Assembly: GCA_029255685.2 (NCBI GenBank)
Contig: CM055317.2
Location: forward strand, 20,840,501 to 20,904,500
Source: Silene conica
Lineage: Eukaryota > Streptophyta > Magnoliopsida > Caryophyllales > Caryophyllaceae
Direction: 5' to 3'
Length of the DNA: 64,000 nt
The position numbers and the translations under genes were made by a program. The notes below the pieces were generated by a model, which was given only the letters and a program-made list of their open reading frames with translations, was not told the DNA's origin and made no database searches. Shown piece by piece: positions 24,000-35,420 of the stretch. Within the stretch, counting starts at the first letter, position 1, and every line of letters starts with the position of its first letter.

Positions 24000-24327
24000 T
24001 AAACTTTTAAAAGTGGAAATTGAATTTATTATTGTAAAATTGAAAATCATTTTTAACATTGTTAATTTGGGCTATTAACTTTGCTTGATTATTTTCTCTC
24101 TATTAACACTGTTATTCAGTTGTGTAGCTAACTTACTAAATTTCGAATATTTTACTCTGTAGCGTCTGCGTCTTAGTAGAAGTTAGAATTGCATCTACAT
24201 TGTCAGTTGCACACTTTTTTATTCTCGATAAATAAACTTACAGTTTATTTCACAACCGCTTGTAAGTCGTAATGCATTTCCACCTGTGATCGGGAAGCTC
24301 TTAGAAATAGAAATTGAAATTGAAATC

Positions 24328-24762
24328 TTAGGCCCCGTTTGGTAAACAGCGGATTAATATTGGCAGAAGCAGATTTAAAAAGCAGATTTGAGTAGCAGAA
24401 TGATTTAGCGGATTTGACTAGTAAATTTATTTAGCAGAATTATTTTAGAGGTGTTTGGTAATTAGCAGTTTAAATTAGCAGAATGTCTAGAATCTTTGTA
24501 AAATGACATATAAGGACATGAAAAAATTATTTATTAAATATATAAAAGGAATGTTAGTATTTTATTAAGAGGGTAAATAAGTCAATTTTTTTCTTCCTAA
24601 TATGCTAATCCAATATGCTGGTAGGAGCAGCATATTGTAAAATAGCATATTGGACCCCGATATACTATTTCAATATGTCATTAACCAAACACCCTAAATA
24701 GCATATTGGTTAGTCAAACATGCTATTTTTCTGCAATATGCTGTTTACCAAACAGCGCCTTA
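24328..24762. mobile_element. PIF/Harbinger-type (Tourist-like) MITE, element 24331-24759, TSD TTA
   Basis: The inverted ends GGCCCCGTTTGGTAAACAGC and GGCGCTGTTTGGTAAACAGC (complement of 24740-24759) differ at two positions. They are flanked by TTA at 24328-24330 and 24760-24762. The interior is full of GCATATTG/CAATATGC words. At 429 bp and without coding capacity it is a typical Tourist-like MITE. Confidence 0.88.
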
Positions 24763-26282
24763 ATCTTTTTGAACATTCTTGCCATTAAATAGTTTTAGCT
24801 ATTAACTTTGCTTCATTTATTTGGTCTCGATTAACATTGGTAGTTATATTTAGTTGAATTGTTGCAGAAACATAACTTTTTCCAAGATGATTCAGGAGGT
24901 AGCTAGGAATCTTGGAGGAATGGAGGTGCGATAGGAATTGTGTTAAGAGCATGCACAATTACGAAAATGCTCGCCATAAGACTTCTGAGAGACCCAGATT
25001 AGAAAGCTCGTTGCTTTTAATTAAATTTTTGCAGGTATTTTGCGTACCAAATGATCAAATTCGAGTTAGAGCCTCAAAGGCAAAGCACTATAAGACGTTG
25101 CGGACTGAGGCAGCTCCTCCAAAAGCTCCGGTGTCAGGTGTGGAAACATTTTGATAAACGTGAAGAAGTTACGTCCACTATCCTATATGAATTAACCCAC
25201 TTAAATCTATGTAACCGACATGCCTTGCTAGTGCCCAATATCGATTTGACACTTAAAGGTGGTTTGCATATCTGGTAGCCTTAAGTCGGCCTAATGGGTC
25301 ACATACAAAAGGTGCAGATTACTATAAAAGTCCGACTTATAATCATTTTGGACGTGACGACAATGGAATCCGTTTGCTTTGAAGTTGTGTCCCTTAGGAC
25401 GCAGTATTGCTCTGAACACAATTGAGGTATGATCTCAGTAAAATGAATCACAAATCTAGTTCAGTATACTATAGTCTACAGGAACGAACCTACGCCTTAG
25501 CAGTTTGCATCGGAGAATCAACAAGCGACTGAAGCAGGATGTGTTAATCACAACTAATGTAGCCCTAAATTTTAGGCACTTAAGGAGAACAATCCGCATA
25601 GTAACAGCAAGTTCTGCATCTACAACCACGTCGCCATTTAGATTTACATATGCGTTCCCACAACACAACTATAGCATTTTTTGGGTGACTGGCAGCGCAA
25701 AAAAAAAAACAAAGCTGATTATCAGTTCTTTGCTCTTTACATTGCCGGATCATTGGTGCTTGTTTATATCGTGCCATTTATATTACATCAGAAAACTTCA
25801 ATTAAGAACACTACTTGATACAAATCGTTATGCTAACCAAATAACAAAGCTCAATGTAACCAAATCCATTTAAACCTGACCCACCACAGAACCCAATGAC
25901 GTAGCTGCCAGCGGTCAATATTCACCCATGATTATCGTCAACAGGAGCAACTTCAGAGAACTCCTTATGTCGAAACCTAACAAGATCCCAAGCATTTGAG
26001 GAGTAGGACACAGTAATAAACAATTTTCGTAAATTAAATCATCACAATGAGACTCCTTGTTCATTTGTGCATACATTAACAGAATCATCAAAAAGATTTC
26101 TTGCCTACTGATAAAATACTTTTCATAACATGCTAAACCTAGGATCAAACCATAATAAAGAGGTGGTGAATAAAGAATGGTGAGGATAAATGTCAGTGTA
26201 ATTGGCAATGTTGAATTAATTTACTGAAGATGATGATGATGATATGATATAATATGCTCTGACAGGCAATTATCCACTGTCT
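24763..26282. other. Intergenic region downstream of FAH; no firm gene
   Basis: Parts of 24780-24860 repeat 24060-24130 (both with GCTATTAACTTTGCTT), and 24285-24310 resembles 23205-23240, so this is an old imperfect local duplication interrupted by the MITE. A plus-strand ORF at 24912-25154 ends with a Lys/Ala-rich tail and follows a TTTTTGCAG that looks like a 3' splice site. It could be a gene relic, but I recognise no family. Confidence 0.35.
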
Positions 26283-28808
26283 TCAGCTGCTTTTCGAGGG
26301 AGGTAATGTTCGAAAAACTTTGTCCCACAAAGCTGATGTGATGCCAAAGCCCTTGTCTTGGATTCGAAAGTGGTGATTCAAGTGATACCGCTATAGAGAA
26401 ATAAGAAAGCATTGTCAGAGCACATCAAATGCATGCAAGTTTCCAGAGAATAAGCTCAAACTTCAGGAACTTTGATAATTGAAATTACTAGGAGTGTCTT
26501 ATTTCGATACAAGGCAACATCATTTTCTTAGCGAAATAAAACACTCCTGGTTATTTATACAAGGTAACATCATTTTCAAGTCTGCCTGAGCTTCACTTGT
26601 CTTAAGCAATGAAGAGGGAAAGGGAAAATCAACCAATAATTTATTAAAATTGGTCAAGCAGCAACTTGCAGCCATAACTTCGAAAAAAGAAAAAAGAGCA
26701 CTAAGCTCCTTCAATCAATCGTTTACTTCATGAAAATAGCCATAAAAAATAACGAATTGTCAACAAACCAAAATTAGTTGCAACTAAGATGATAAGAGTA
26801 ATACCTTCAAGTTCTTTGGCATGTCATTGGTTGGTTGTCCATGATGCAAATAGTAATGGGTCACATCATACATTACGTATCCCAATAGACCGCCTCCAAA
26901 GAGTGCTGGAGTTGTAGAAGGTGTTGCAAATGTTTTGACCAAATTCCAAAACTGAGCACAATATCCAGGAACAGACAGCAACAAAATTAAGTATTAACAC
27001 TCAGAATCAGTACAAAGTTCTGTACTCAAAAAAACCTACTATGTTTTTTCAATAATTTAATTTTCTTCCTTATTCCATGTCCAATACGCAACCACTTCTA
27101 TGTCCCATGACACTTTGATTATTTTAGTGGAAAACATGCTACTTTTATTTTTACAAAATAGTTGCACTGTATACAACTTGACACCATGTCGCAACATGAC
27201 ACTTGCAGCAGAGCCTGAGTAATATAGTCAAATGAAGCAGCAACAACAGTAACGAATGTAAAAAGACGGTAAATCTAATCTAAGGAAAATATTGTTTGCT
27301 TAATTGCTTTGGAATCGGTCATTTCATTAAACTTCTGTTACCAACCCAATTAAATTTTTATCTCAGACAACTAAATTTTCTATCACACCTGAAATAAAAG
27401 TGTAACAAATACTATATGAACCAGATTTATTAAATGACACAATAAGCAAGTTCCACGTGCAATCTGATTGTAGACCTGTTATATATTTGTACATGGTGAA
27501 TAAAAAAACTTTAAAATGCATTCAGCTAATTATCAAAACTCCATGGTATTAGTGTCGTTGCTCACCTATGTATCTAAATAGAATTATAGAAGCTTAGTTA
27601 ACATGGAAACAATCGGCTCATAAACTCCTAATGTTTGTTAGCAGTGCCTCAAAACAGTTTCACAAATGCATTCAGCTAACTTTCAATACTCCGTGTTATT
27701 AAAGCAGTTACTCAGCTTACAGATCTATACAGAAGCTTAATGAAACATAGACAAGGACGTGAACCCAAGGGCTGCACAATAGGAGGTTCCAGATGCAGAA
27801 AAAAAGACGTCTTTGAGAACACTTGTTCTGAAGCTAATATATCCACAAGACAACAACCATTTTTAAAATTTTAACACAAGGGGTTGTACCTTTGCGACAC
27901 TGGGGTAATTATGCTGTTCTAGTTGCATAGTGGCTGTGTAAATTAAAAAAGAATAGATAGATAGATTCAACTAACCGGAAAACACAAGATAGCAGTAGCA
28001 GTTGGGGGGAAAACAAGGCGTAGGCGGTCCATAGGGTGTTTGTGGTGACAGCCATGGAGAAGATAATGGGCAGTGTTTCCCCTACAAAGCACCAATTAAT
28101 GTTAACCCACATACAGGAAGGGGACAAAAGGAAACATCTGATCAGTGGCCTATGAGAGAACAGGCACAAACCAGTATGTCTTTGTTTTGATATGGAACAG
28201 GAAGCGGTGTAAAGTGTACTCAATGAACGTCCATATAAAAATACCAAATGCCACCATCACCGATATCTCATTGAGTGTATGGCCCATCTTAAAAGACATG
28301 GAGATGCACCAGCACACAACTGGAAGCCATATTGTAGGAACAGCCCACCACACTGTAAGGGTTAAGAACTGAAGCAAAAAAGAATTACAAATTTTGACCA
28401 GATATGTCAATTGAATTTATGCCCACATACATGGGTTTTGTACCGAAACATAAACAAAAGGCGCTAATATACGCATACCTCCCAAAACTCGCTTTGAAAG
28501 AAACGAGGGCCTTCCTTGCTAACAATAGGCTGGTGGACCCATTCTTCATAAGATTCTCCAAGATGACCAACCTGCACAAGGTTGTAATAGAACGAAGTTC
28601 TATAAATGTGTTCTTAAGTTGAAGTACAGAAGTTAAAAAAATAATTCTGATTTGAGTTGTAGAAGACGACAACGACAGGCTAAAGGTCATTTAAGGTTTG
28701 ACGTAACAGAATCACAGAAAGGAGAAAGTGAAGTTTAGAGGAAGCAAGAAAGTGTACCTGAAAAACAAGTGGTTTATTTAAATCTACTTTGTACCCTTGT
28801 GAAACCAT
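26283..28808 (-). CDS. FAH: Fatty acid 2-hydroxylase (dihydroceramide 2-hydroxylase), FAH family
   Basis: Six coding exons, high to low: 28808-28758, 28571-28479, 28368-28172, 28081-27976, 26951-26805, 26390-26283. They are GT-AG bounded and join to 233 residues, the usual plant FAH length (plant forms lack the N-terminal cytochrome b5 domain). It begins MVSQGYKVDLNKPLVFQ. Di-iron ligands are all visible: HRFLFH (102-107), H119, HGCHHKH (123-129), HYYLHH (181-186) and HLNHHF (201-206). Hydrophobic spans at about 55-73 and 85-98 suggest ER membrane segments. The family adds the 2-hydroxyl to very-long-chain acyl groups of ceramides, fed by cytochrome b5. The C terminus ends shortly after TLPPSKSS, a few residues shorter than homologues I recall. 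Reading frame intact. Confidence 0.94.
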
Positions 28809-29212
28809 CCTGGTGCCTTGTTTACAACTAAATACATATAAAATGAAGTCATTAGTACGCGACCTCTGAGGAGAGGGTGGGTTTCCCCAAAAAGAAGAAG
28901 AAGGAACAGACAGAAATGAAGAAATGTCAGCAATATCAATATGATGTACACTAGTGATGAGATTATATATCAGTGTCTTTAGCTGCATAGGAGTAGCATA
29001 CGTTGAAGTGGGACTGGCAGATGGGATTTAGACATCCACTTCAAACTGTGTATTATATATACTAGTATTGTGTTTCGTTTAAATCAGTGCGACAGCAAAC
29101 CGGGAGCTAAATCTAATGTCAAAATCATATCTTGAAGAAAAATAAAATAAATTTGATCAACAAACTGGTGGTCAGACAATGCTTCGTAGTATTGAATACT
29201 AGTACTAAATAG

Positions 29213-29311
29213 TACCCTCTTCGTCTCCTTCATTTGTTTACCTTTTTAATTCATTTGTTTACCTTTTTAATTCTTATCAAAGGTATACAAATAATTGGGA
29301 CGGAAGGAGTA
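29213..29311. mobile_element. Small Stowaway-like MITE, element 29215-29309, TSD TA
   Basis: The ends CCCTCTTCGTCTCCTTCATT and, inverted, CTCCTTCCGTCCCAATTATT are imperfect inverted repeats next to TA dinucleotides. A 21-bp internal direct repeat (TTCATTTGTTTACC unit) occurs near the left end. Confidence 0.6.
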
Positions 29312-29734
29312 GTAATTGAAGAACTATGAACTTTTGAACACAATCTATGACGAACTACTGAGTGTATGCAGATTAATATGCAGAATCAAATGCACAGAAA
29401 TGATTTATAGATGAAATGAGGAGGACGAATGCATAATAAGTAGTAACAGACGGAATTGTATGAAATGTTGACTTATAGCAATATAGCATGCACCATTAAC
29501 ATTAAGGAAGGCAGCTATTAATTAATGAGTAAACATATAAACAAAGCAGTACGCAACTAACTAACTACATGTCAACATGTATCTTGAACAATAAGATTAC
29601 GAAATCCCCTATTACGTAACTGAAACAAATCAATAACTAATACTCCCTTCGTCCCTCCGTCCCAATCATTTATTTACTAGCAAATCCCTAAAGTTGTAGA
29701 ACAAACCATGTTGATTTTCATAATGTCAAACAAC

Positions 29735-29823
29735 TAGTCCCTCCGACTCAACAGATTCTTTACACTATTAAAATACTCGTAAGAAATGAATAAAGGTGTA
29801 AAGAATCTGTTGAGTCGGAGGTA
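29735..29823. mobile_element. Minimal Stowaway MITE, element 29737-29821, TSD TA
   Basis: An 85-bp element with near-perfect 26-bp inverted ends (CTCCGACTCAACAGATTCTT and its complement) leaving only about 30 bp between them. TA flanks both sides. Would form a long hairpin if transcribed. Confidence 0.85.
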
Positions 29824-30119
29824 GTATAAAATACAAGACAGATCTACAAGAAAGAAATTGGAAGACGATAATTCCAATAAGAAAAAGTAAGGAAAGACGA
29901 ACCAAAGAGGGGAAGAAGAAGAAGAAGAAGAAAATGAAGAAGAGTTGGGTACAAGTATGTAAGTATGTGGTTATTTATGTCGTGATTAGGAAAGGGGGGA
30001 AACAGTAGACATGAAAGGATGAATGAATGAATGAATGAATGAATGTGTGGGAAAGAAAGCGATGGAAAATGGGAGGAGTGTATATCGCAGCCGTTGAATT
30101 GATTAGAGTAAGATTCCAA

Positions 30120-30534
30120 TCGGCCAGAGAGTTGTGTGTTGTGTGTTGTGTGCGGGAGTTGATTCGCACGTTAGGATGTGGGATTGGAGAGTAGATTGTT
30201 TCCAACGGTGCCAATTTGGCAATGACACCTCTTATCTTCCATGTCTACAGCTCATCTTTTCAGACTTCAATTCTTTTGCTTCTTTCTTTCAACACTTCCA
30301 CTTCTTCCTCTCATTTTGGACTCACTCTACTAGGGTTTTGTTTACATTTTAGACATGTCAAACGGATCGGATCTTCGGTCGGTTTATACGAGATTGACCA
30401 AATACATATTGTGTCATACATGTCTCGGGATTGGATAGCTGGTCAGAAATTTAAGACGCTTTTTATTTTACTATTTTTCAGCCAAAAAACATTACTTTTT
30501 AAATTAAATCATATTTTATATTATAATCATATCA
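30120..30534. other. Intergenic, no gene
   Basis: A plus-strand ORF (30216-30776) runs into the MITE at 30537 and is Ser/Phe/Leu-rich low complexity, so it is not taken as a gene. Confidence 0.4.
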
Positions 30535-30835
30535 TACTCCCTCGTATTCAAAATAACTGTCCCATTGTCTATTTTCGTCTATTCACAATAAGGTCCCATT
30601 GTCCATTTTTGGTAAATGTTTATACTTATTTTAATCACTTTAACTCACAACCATACCTCACATTACCCCACAACACTACTTATTTTAATCATCTCTCCTC
30701 ACTCACAATAATAATCAATAATATCTTCTCTCTCCAATCTTCCTACCACACCCATTACTTTACAATAAACAAATGATTTCCTTAATATTTGTGTCAAACA
30801 CACAATGGGACATTTATCTTGAATAGAAGGGAGTA
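30535..30835. mobile_element. Stowaway-type MITE, element 30537-30833, TSD TA
   Basis: Ends CTCCCTCGTATTCAAAATAA and, inverted, CTCCCTTCTATTCAAGATAA; both continue with TGTCCCATTGT. TA at 30535-30536 and 30834-30835. 297 bp, non-coding. Confidence 0.88.
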
Positions 30836-32130
30836 TATACTAAGGGGGCATTTGGTTCATCTAAGGATAAGGAAATGGCGGAAAAGGGAAATGGCGGAAA
30901 GCAATGTTGTCAGGATCGGGATCCTAGTTTGGATCGAAGAGAGATGGTAGAATTGGGTCGTAGAATCGAATCGTAGGATCGTTAGATCCTACAAATAGCT
31001 TGGATAAACAAGTTTATCCATCCAATTTGGTATAATTTGTGATGTATAATGTTAAAAACTAATTAAATGACATGAAAGTTGTAATAATCATATCAACATA
31101 TTGCATATACCTTTAATTTAGAGTTGTAAGTATAGAAAAACAACCAACTCACAAATTTGTAACACAAATAAGCATTTTACGATCTTGAACGATTATGTAC
31201 GATCGTGACCGATCCTGTACTGATCCTACCACCAAAACGATCCTATGACGATTTGAATCGCGATTTTAACAACACTGGAGGAAAGGAATGGTTTTTTTGG
31301 GTGAAATGTGAACTTTCATTAATAATCATTCCAATCCATTTACACAATACACATAGATAATTAACTCGTATCCTCAACCAAACTTAATCTATCAAACTAA
31401 CAATGTTAGATAGCCTTAAACTATTTTCTCCCTTTGTTCTATCCCTTTTTTTGCAAAGTAATGGGATTACCCAAAATTCAGTCTCATGTTTGGTTACTTT
31501 TATCAAAAGGCATAACAATAAACCCAAAATCACTCATTTTACCCTTCATCACTAACCATCGCCACAAATAGCCAAAGCAACCACCACCCTCACTCTTACT
31601 AGCGGTCGACGTCGTCAATACTACCACCGTTTTCGACGCTCCCCCTACTCCACCCGTTGTACACAACCTATAAAATAACGCACTTATATAATTTTGATGA
31701 ATGAATGTTTCAATACTATACTATTTATCTTTCTGTATCCAAACCCATGCCATTCATGTTTGCTTGAATAACTTCATGTACATCTATTGAAAATTGTTGC
31801 ATCAAGAGCAACAACGTTCAATTTAAAATGTTGCTTTAGTCGTATAAATGGTTTATCCATAGCTAGAAAACATCAACACTGGTAGATTTGTGTACAACGA
31901 GTGGGATAAGAGGCGCCGACAACGGTGGCTATGATGTCGTTGGTGGCGAGTGATGGTGGTGAGGATGGGTCTAGTAATGATTGTTGGGTGTTAGAGGTAG
32001 GGACGATAAGGCTAACGTGAAGGTGGGGACATGTATGGTAACGACGAGGCGATGTGGCAGTTATGGGGGGTGGTTGTGCTGGTGGACAAAATTGAGTGGT
32101 GATGATTAGTGGCGGACTGGCGGTGGTGGG
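30836..32130. other. Low-complexity and MITE-like intergenic sequence, no gene
   Basis: 30892-31280 contains many GATCG/CGATC words with weakly inverted ends (TGTTGTCAGGATCG and AGTGTTGTTAAAATCG), probably a decayed MITE inside an outer one. 31900-32130 is GGTGGT/GGCGG-rich low complexity that produces spurious ORFs on both strands. Confidence 0.4.
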
Positions 32131-32529
32131 TGTAACTCCCCAATTATTCGGCCAAGATAACTGAAACGTTACCATCTCGGTTTCCCAAGTTAGTGAAGTC
32201 GGAGATACAATTGAGAAAATGTTTATAATTAACAATTAAATGATTATATACAAATGTAAACAAATGGGTAAATACAACTCATGGACCTCCATACTCCTTT
32301 AACTACTATATTCGACTCGGGTGTCGTCACGGTTCGTCCCGTCTCCCGCGTGCTACCAATACAACATGAACTTACCTTGTTTCCTATATGATCGAAAATA
32401 TCATAAAGATTATTGACACGTGCCACCCCGGAAATGGGTGACAATTACACAACACCAAACACGCCAGTTTCAATATAAATATGTATATACCAAGCAATTA
32501 CGATAATAAAATGCAATATGCAATGTGAT
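32131..32529 (+). mobile_element. Possible Ty3-gypsy LTR fragment
   Basis: Begins TGTAACTCCCCAATTATTCG, a start common to plant chromovirus LTRs, and runs to the point where the Athila-like element begins. No partner or target duplication could be shown. If real, the Athila-like element inserted into it. Confidence 0.3.
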
Positions 32530-33122
32530 TGATGCCCGTCGTTGAGGGTACCAAAGATAAAATTTATAATTCCTAACTTTAACAATAGATAGTGAAAGTC
32601 AGGGTCGAGCCACAGAGAGGTGGGGAATGTTTATTGTTTGGTGTTAATGTTTAAAGGTAACAAATTTGGGGATTTGATTGTTGATTACTAAGTCTAAGCA
32701 AAGATTTAAAATAAAACAAGAAAATAAAGATGAGATTAAAACTATATTAAAAGAGATGCTAGGATGTTTGGGTAATAAATAGCTAAGGTAATATAAATCC
32801 TAAGGTCAACATGTATTGCAGTCGCGTAAGGGGTGTAACATATCCTTTCGGTCTATGGTACCTAATAGCTCCTTTCGGCCTATGCTATTAGTTCCTAGGT
32901 CTCACAATTATTGGGTGTCAACAATAAGGGTGATTCCTAAATCCTAGGTCACATACCTTTCAGTCTTAAGTAACCTAGCCGTCTTAAGGTGTAAACCAAT
33001 GCGCTTCCCGTATCTCTCAATCTTGGGTAGGTCATTACTAACGTCCTACAAGTCTCCTTTCAGTCTCATTGTAGGATATTATAGTCAACAAGGAAAGACG
33101 AAACAAGATTCATGCGCGAGTG

Positions 33123-33196
33123 GGTCGACCGACCAGCTATTTCGGTCAGCCGACCACCGCCTTGGTCGACCGACCCATTATTTGAGTCGGCCGACC
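33123..33196. repeat. Four-unit GGTCGACCGACC-type array in the Athila-like 3' LTR
   Basis: Twelve-base units start at 33123, 33144, 33164 and 33185 (steps 21, 20, 21). The sequences are GGTCGACCGACC, GGTCAGCCGACC, GGTCGACCGACC and AGTCGGCCGACC, with unrelated 8-9-bp spacers. The same array is at 44700-44773 in the other LTR. Confidence 0.9.
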
Positions 33197-33675
33197 ACGG
33201 CTCTGCTACAAGTCGGTCTCGGAATCTATACTACCTACGCATATTCATCCCCTACATCCTAACATATGAAATTTAGCTACACATGGTAATTGAAACGATA
33301 ATAAAGATGGGAATAAGCATGGTAAACATAGTAAATAATCTAAACATGCGAGATTCAATAAAGCTTGAGAATTCTATCGTAATTGAATGCAATAGTAATA
33401 GGAACAATAATAAAGCTAGATTAAAAGAGTAATTACCAAAGTCGGAATTAGGGCAGAAAGGAACAAACTTTATTGAATGCTTGGGAATTATTGAAAGATT
33501 ACAAAACTAAAGCTGGAATAAAACTAGATTGTAACTTCTTCTAAATAAAACTGGATATAAAACCGAATGCCAAACCCTAATTACAAGATTAGCTTATATA
33601 GGGTAGAAAATTAGAGTTTCCTAAAGGCTTCATACTTCTAAACTATTTCCGAAAACTCTTTCTGGGCTTCGCGGA

Positions 33676-33808
33676 GGTCGGTCGACCACTTTGGTGGGTC
33701 GGTCGACCTCTTTTACGGGCTTAAGCAAATTCTGGGCTTTTCTTCGAGATTCTGGACTTCATAAAAAATAGGCCTGGTCGGCCGACCCATATAGTAGGTC
33801 GGTCGACC
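33676..33808. repeat. Two paired GGTCGGYCGACC modules in the Athila-like 3' LTR
   Basis: The pair starts are 33676/33697 and 33776/33797, both exactly 21 bp apart, with 9-bp spacers. Same modules at 45253/45274 and 45353/45374 in the other LTR. Confidence 0.92.
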
Positions 33809-33939
33809 GTATCCGCATGGAAAATCTCCGGTTTTCTTCTTGCTTTGACTCTTGGCACTTAAAAAAAAAACTCCAGTTGACTTTCCTTTATTCCTTAATT
33901 ATGCAAAAGACTCGAGGACATGAATTTGGTGCTAAATCG

Positions 33940-34457
33940 TGTTGGTGATTTTGATCACAAAACATTTAAGTGTATTCGGGTTTTCAGACCGAAATCGATA
34001 TGAGCTTGTGATTGATATAATGTGAGTTAGGGGGTGCGGAGTGCACACTCATATAATCGAAATCATCGAGTTCATGGTTAAGTGGATATAATTATGATAA
34101 ATGACATTTATCTTGAATGGCGGTTATTTGGTTGGATTTGGTACAAAACCAACATGCTTATCCACATTTATATATACTTATATTCTAAGTATATATAGAA
34201 AAAGAGAATTCATTCTAACATAAGAAAAAATTCAGATTTTGGTAAATAAAAAGCAAGATAAAAATTCCATCAAGTAATCTCTTTATCTTTGCCTAGATGA
34301 AGAGGGCATCAACCGTCTTATCCTACAAGGGATTTCGTGTAACCCAAGGCATGAAATAGGGTCGAAATACTCTTAAGGAAAGCGTGCTCTTCGTGATTCG
34401 GTTGATATCCAAGTTTACGATCATTATCACATTTACCCTATACCAATTTATCCAACA
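33940..34457 (+). repeat. Left LTR of the LARD-like element
   Basis: 518 bp, TG...CA. A 20-bp TATATATACTT/AAGTATATATA inverted stretch lies near 34171-34198, followed by a possible TATA-like box. Confidence 0.9.
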
Positions 34458-34829
34458 TTCTTAAGAGTATTTTCGTTTCACGATAACGATCGTAACGGTA
34501 CGCAATTACGGTGTCAAAATATGGTGCGTTTTTGAAGGCGTTGTGTTGTGTTGTTAAAAGCATCTTATGCATGGGTTTGTTGGTGGCAAACTATGGTCAT
34601 AATTGCAGCGCATGTGCACAGATAAGTAACTTATATTTATTATACATGTAGTGTATGGGATAAGTAATTATAACTGTGTGATGAGTTTTGATGCGTTTAT
34701 TGTGGAAGTTGTTTTCGGTATTTTGTCTTATTTGGTTATCAAGAACGTCCGAATGGATTAAGTAATCACATATACTATTGGATAAGGTTTTGATAAAAGT
34801 CTTCGACTGATTTTGATAATGTCCCTCTG

Positions 34830-35420
34830 TCCAGACGTAGGGATGTCATTGGGGCGGGGCGGTGCTGGATATAGGCTCCCCCGTACCCGTACCTATCAAG
34901 AAAACCTCATACTCATCCCCGCCCCACCACCCATGGCGGGTACAAGTTTCCAAAACCATCCCCGCCCCACCACCCATGGCGGGTACAAGTTTTCAAAACC
35001 ATCCCCGCCCCACCTACTCATTAACCCGCTATACCATAAATTTTTTCCGATATTTTTTCGTACAAGTTGATTTAATCACTATTAATTTCGATTTTTAGAA
35101 ATTTGTTTATATAATTTTAGTTATTTATCAAAGAGGTTGATATAAAATAGCTATTTTTACCATTACGTCTTAATTATAACAAATATATTTGTAAAATTAT
35201 CGTAATAACGGTATTAATATTTGTAATAATTGACGGATATGCGGGTATAAAGCGGGTAACACGCAAAAACCATCCCCGCCCCATTACCCATGGCGGGTAC
35301 AATTTTCGTACCCGTCCCCGCCCCACCACCCGCCAAAGCTCTACCCATCCCCGCCCCAACTGGGGCGGGTGCGGGGCGGTATCCACTTGTACCCGCCCCA
35401 ATGACATCCCTATCCAGACG
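34830..35420. mobile_element. hAT-type MITE, element 34838-35412, TSD TCCAGACG
   Basis: Near-perfect inverted ends TAGGGATGTCATTGGGGCGG and an 8-bp duplication, TCCAGACG (34830-34837 and 35413-35420). The outer 170 bp on each side are rich in CCCCGCCCCAC/GTGGGGCGGGG and CCATGGCGGGTAC words; the centre is AT-rich. 575 bp, non-coding, inserted in the LARD-like element. Confidence 0.92.

Larger units (their letters stand above)
28809..30119 (-). promoter_or_regulatory. Probable 5' leader/promoter region of FAH
   Basis: Upstream of the start codon the minus strand shows CT-rich tracts (complement of the GAA repeat at 29911-29935) and a (GAAT)6 microsatellite at about 30019-30044, features common near plant transcription starts. 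Two small Stowaway-like MITEs lie inside (29215-29309, 29737-29821). No transcription start can be fixed from sequence alone. Confidence 0.35.

Noticed and set aside
24912..25278. Candidate small gene downstream of FAH
   Set aside because: A splice-like acceptor and an 80-codon ORF are present, but no family is recognised and neighbouring sequence is an old duplication; mentioned only within the intergenic entry.
30216..30776. 186-codon plus-strand ORF
   Set aside because: Runs through a Stowaway MITE and has low-complexity composition; not a gene.
31484..32235. Thr/Ser/Pro-rich minus-strand ORFs
   Set aside because: Produced by GGTGGT-type low-complexity DNA, with no start context or homology.
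32999..33262. 87-codon ORF present in both Athila-like LTRs (33 kb and 44.6 kb)
   Set aside because: Two near-identical copies exist only because LTRs are duplicated; translation again reads through palindrome units and shows no known domain.
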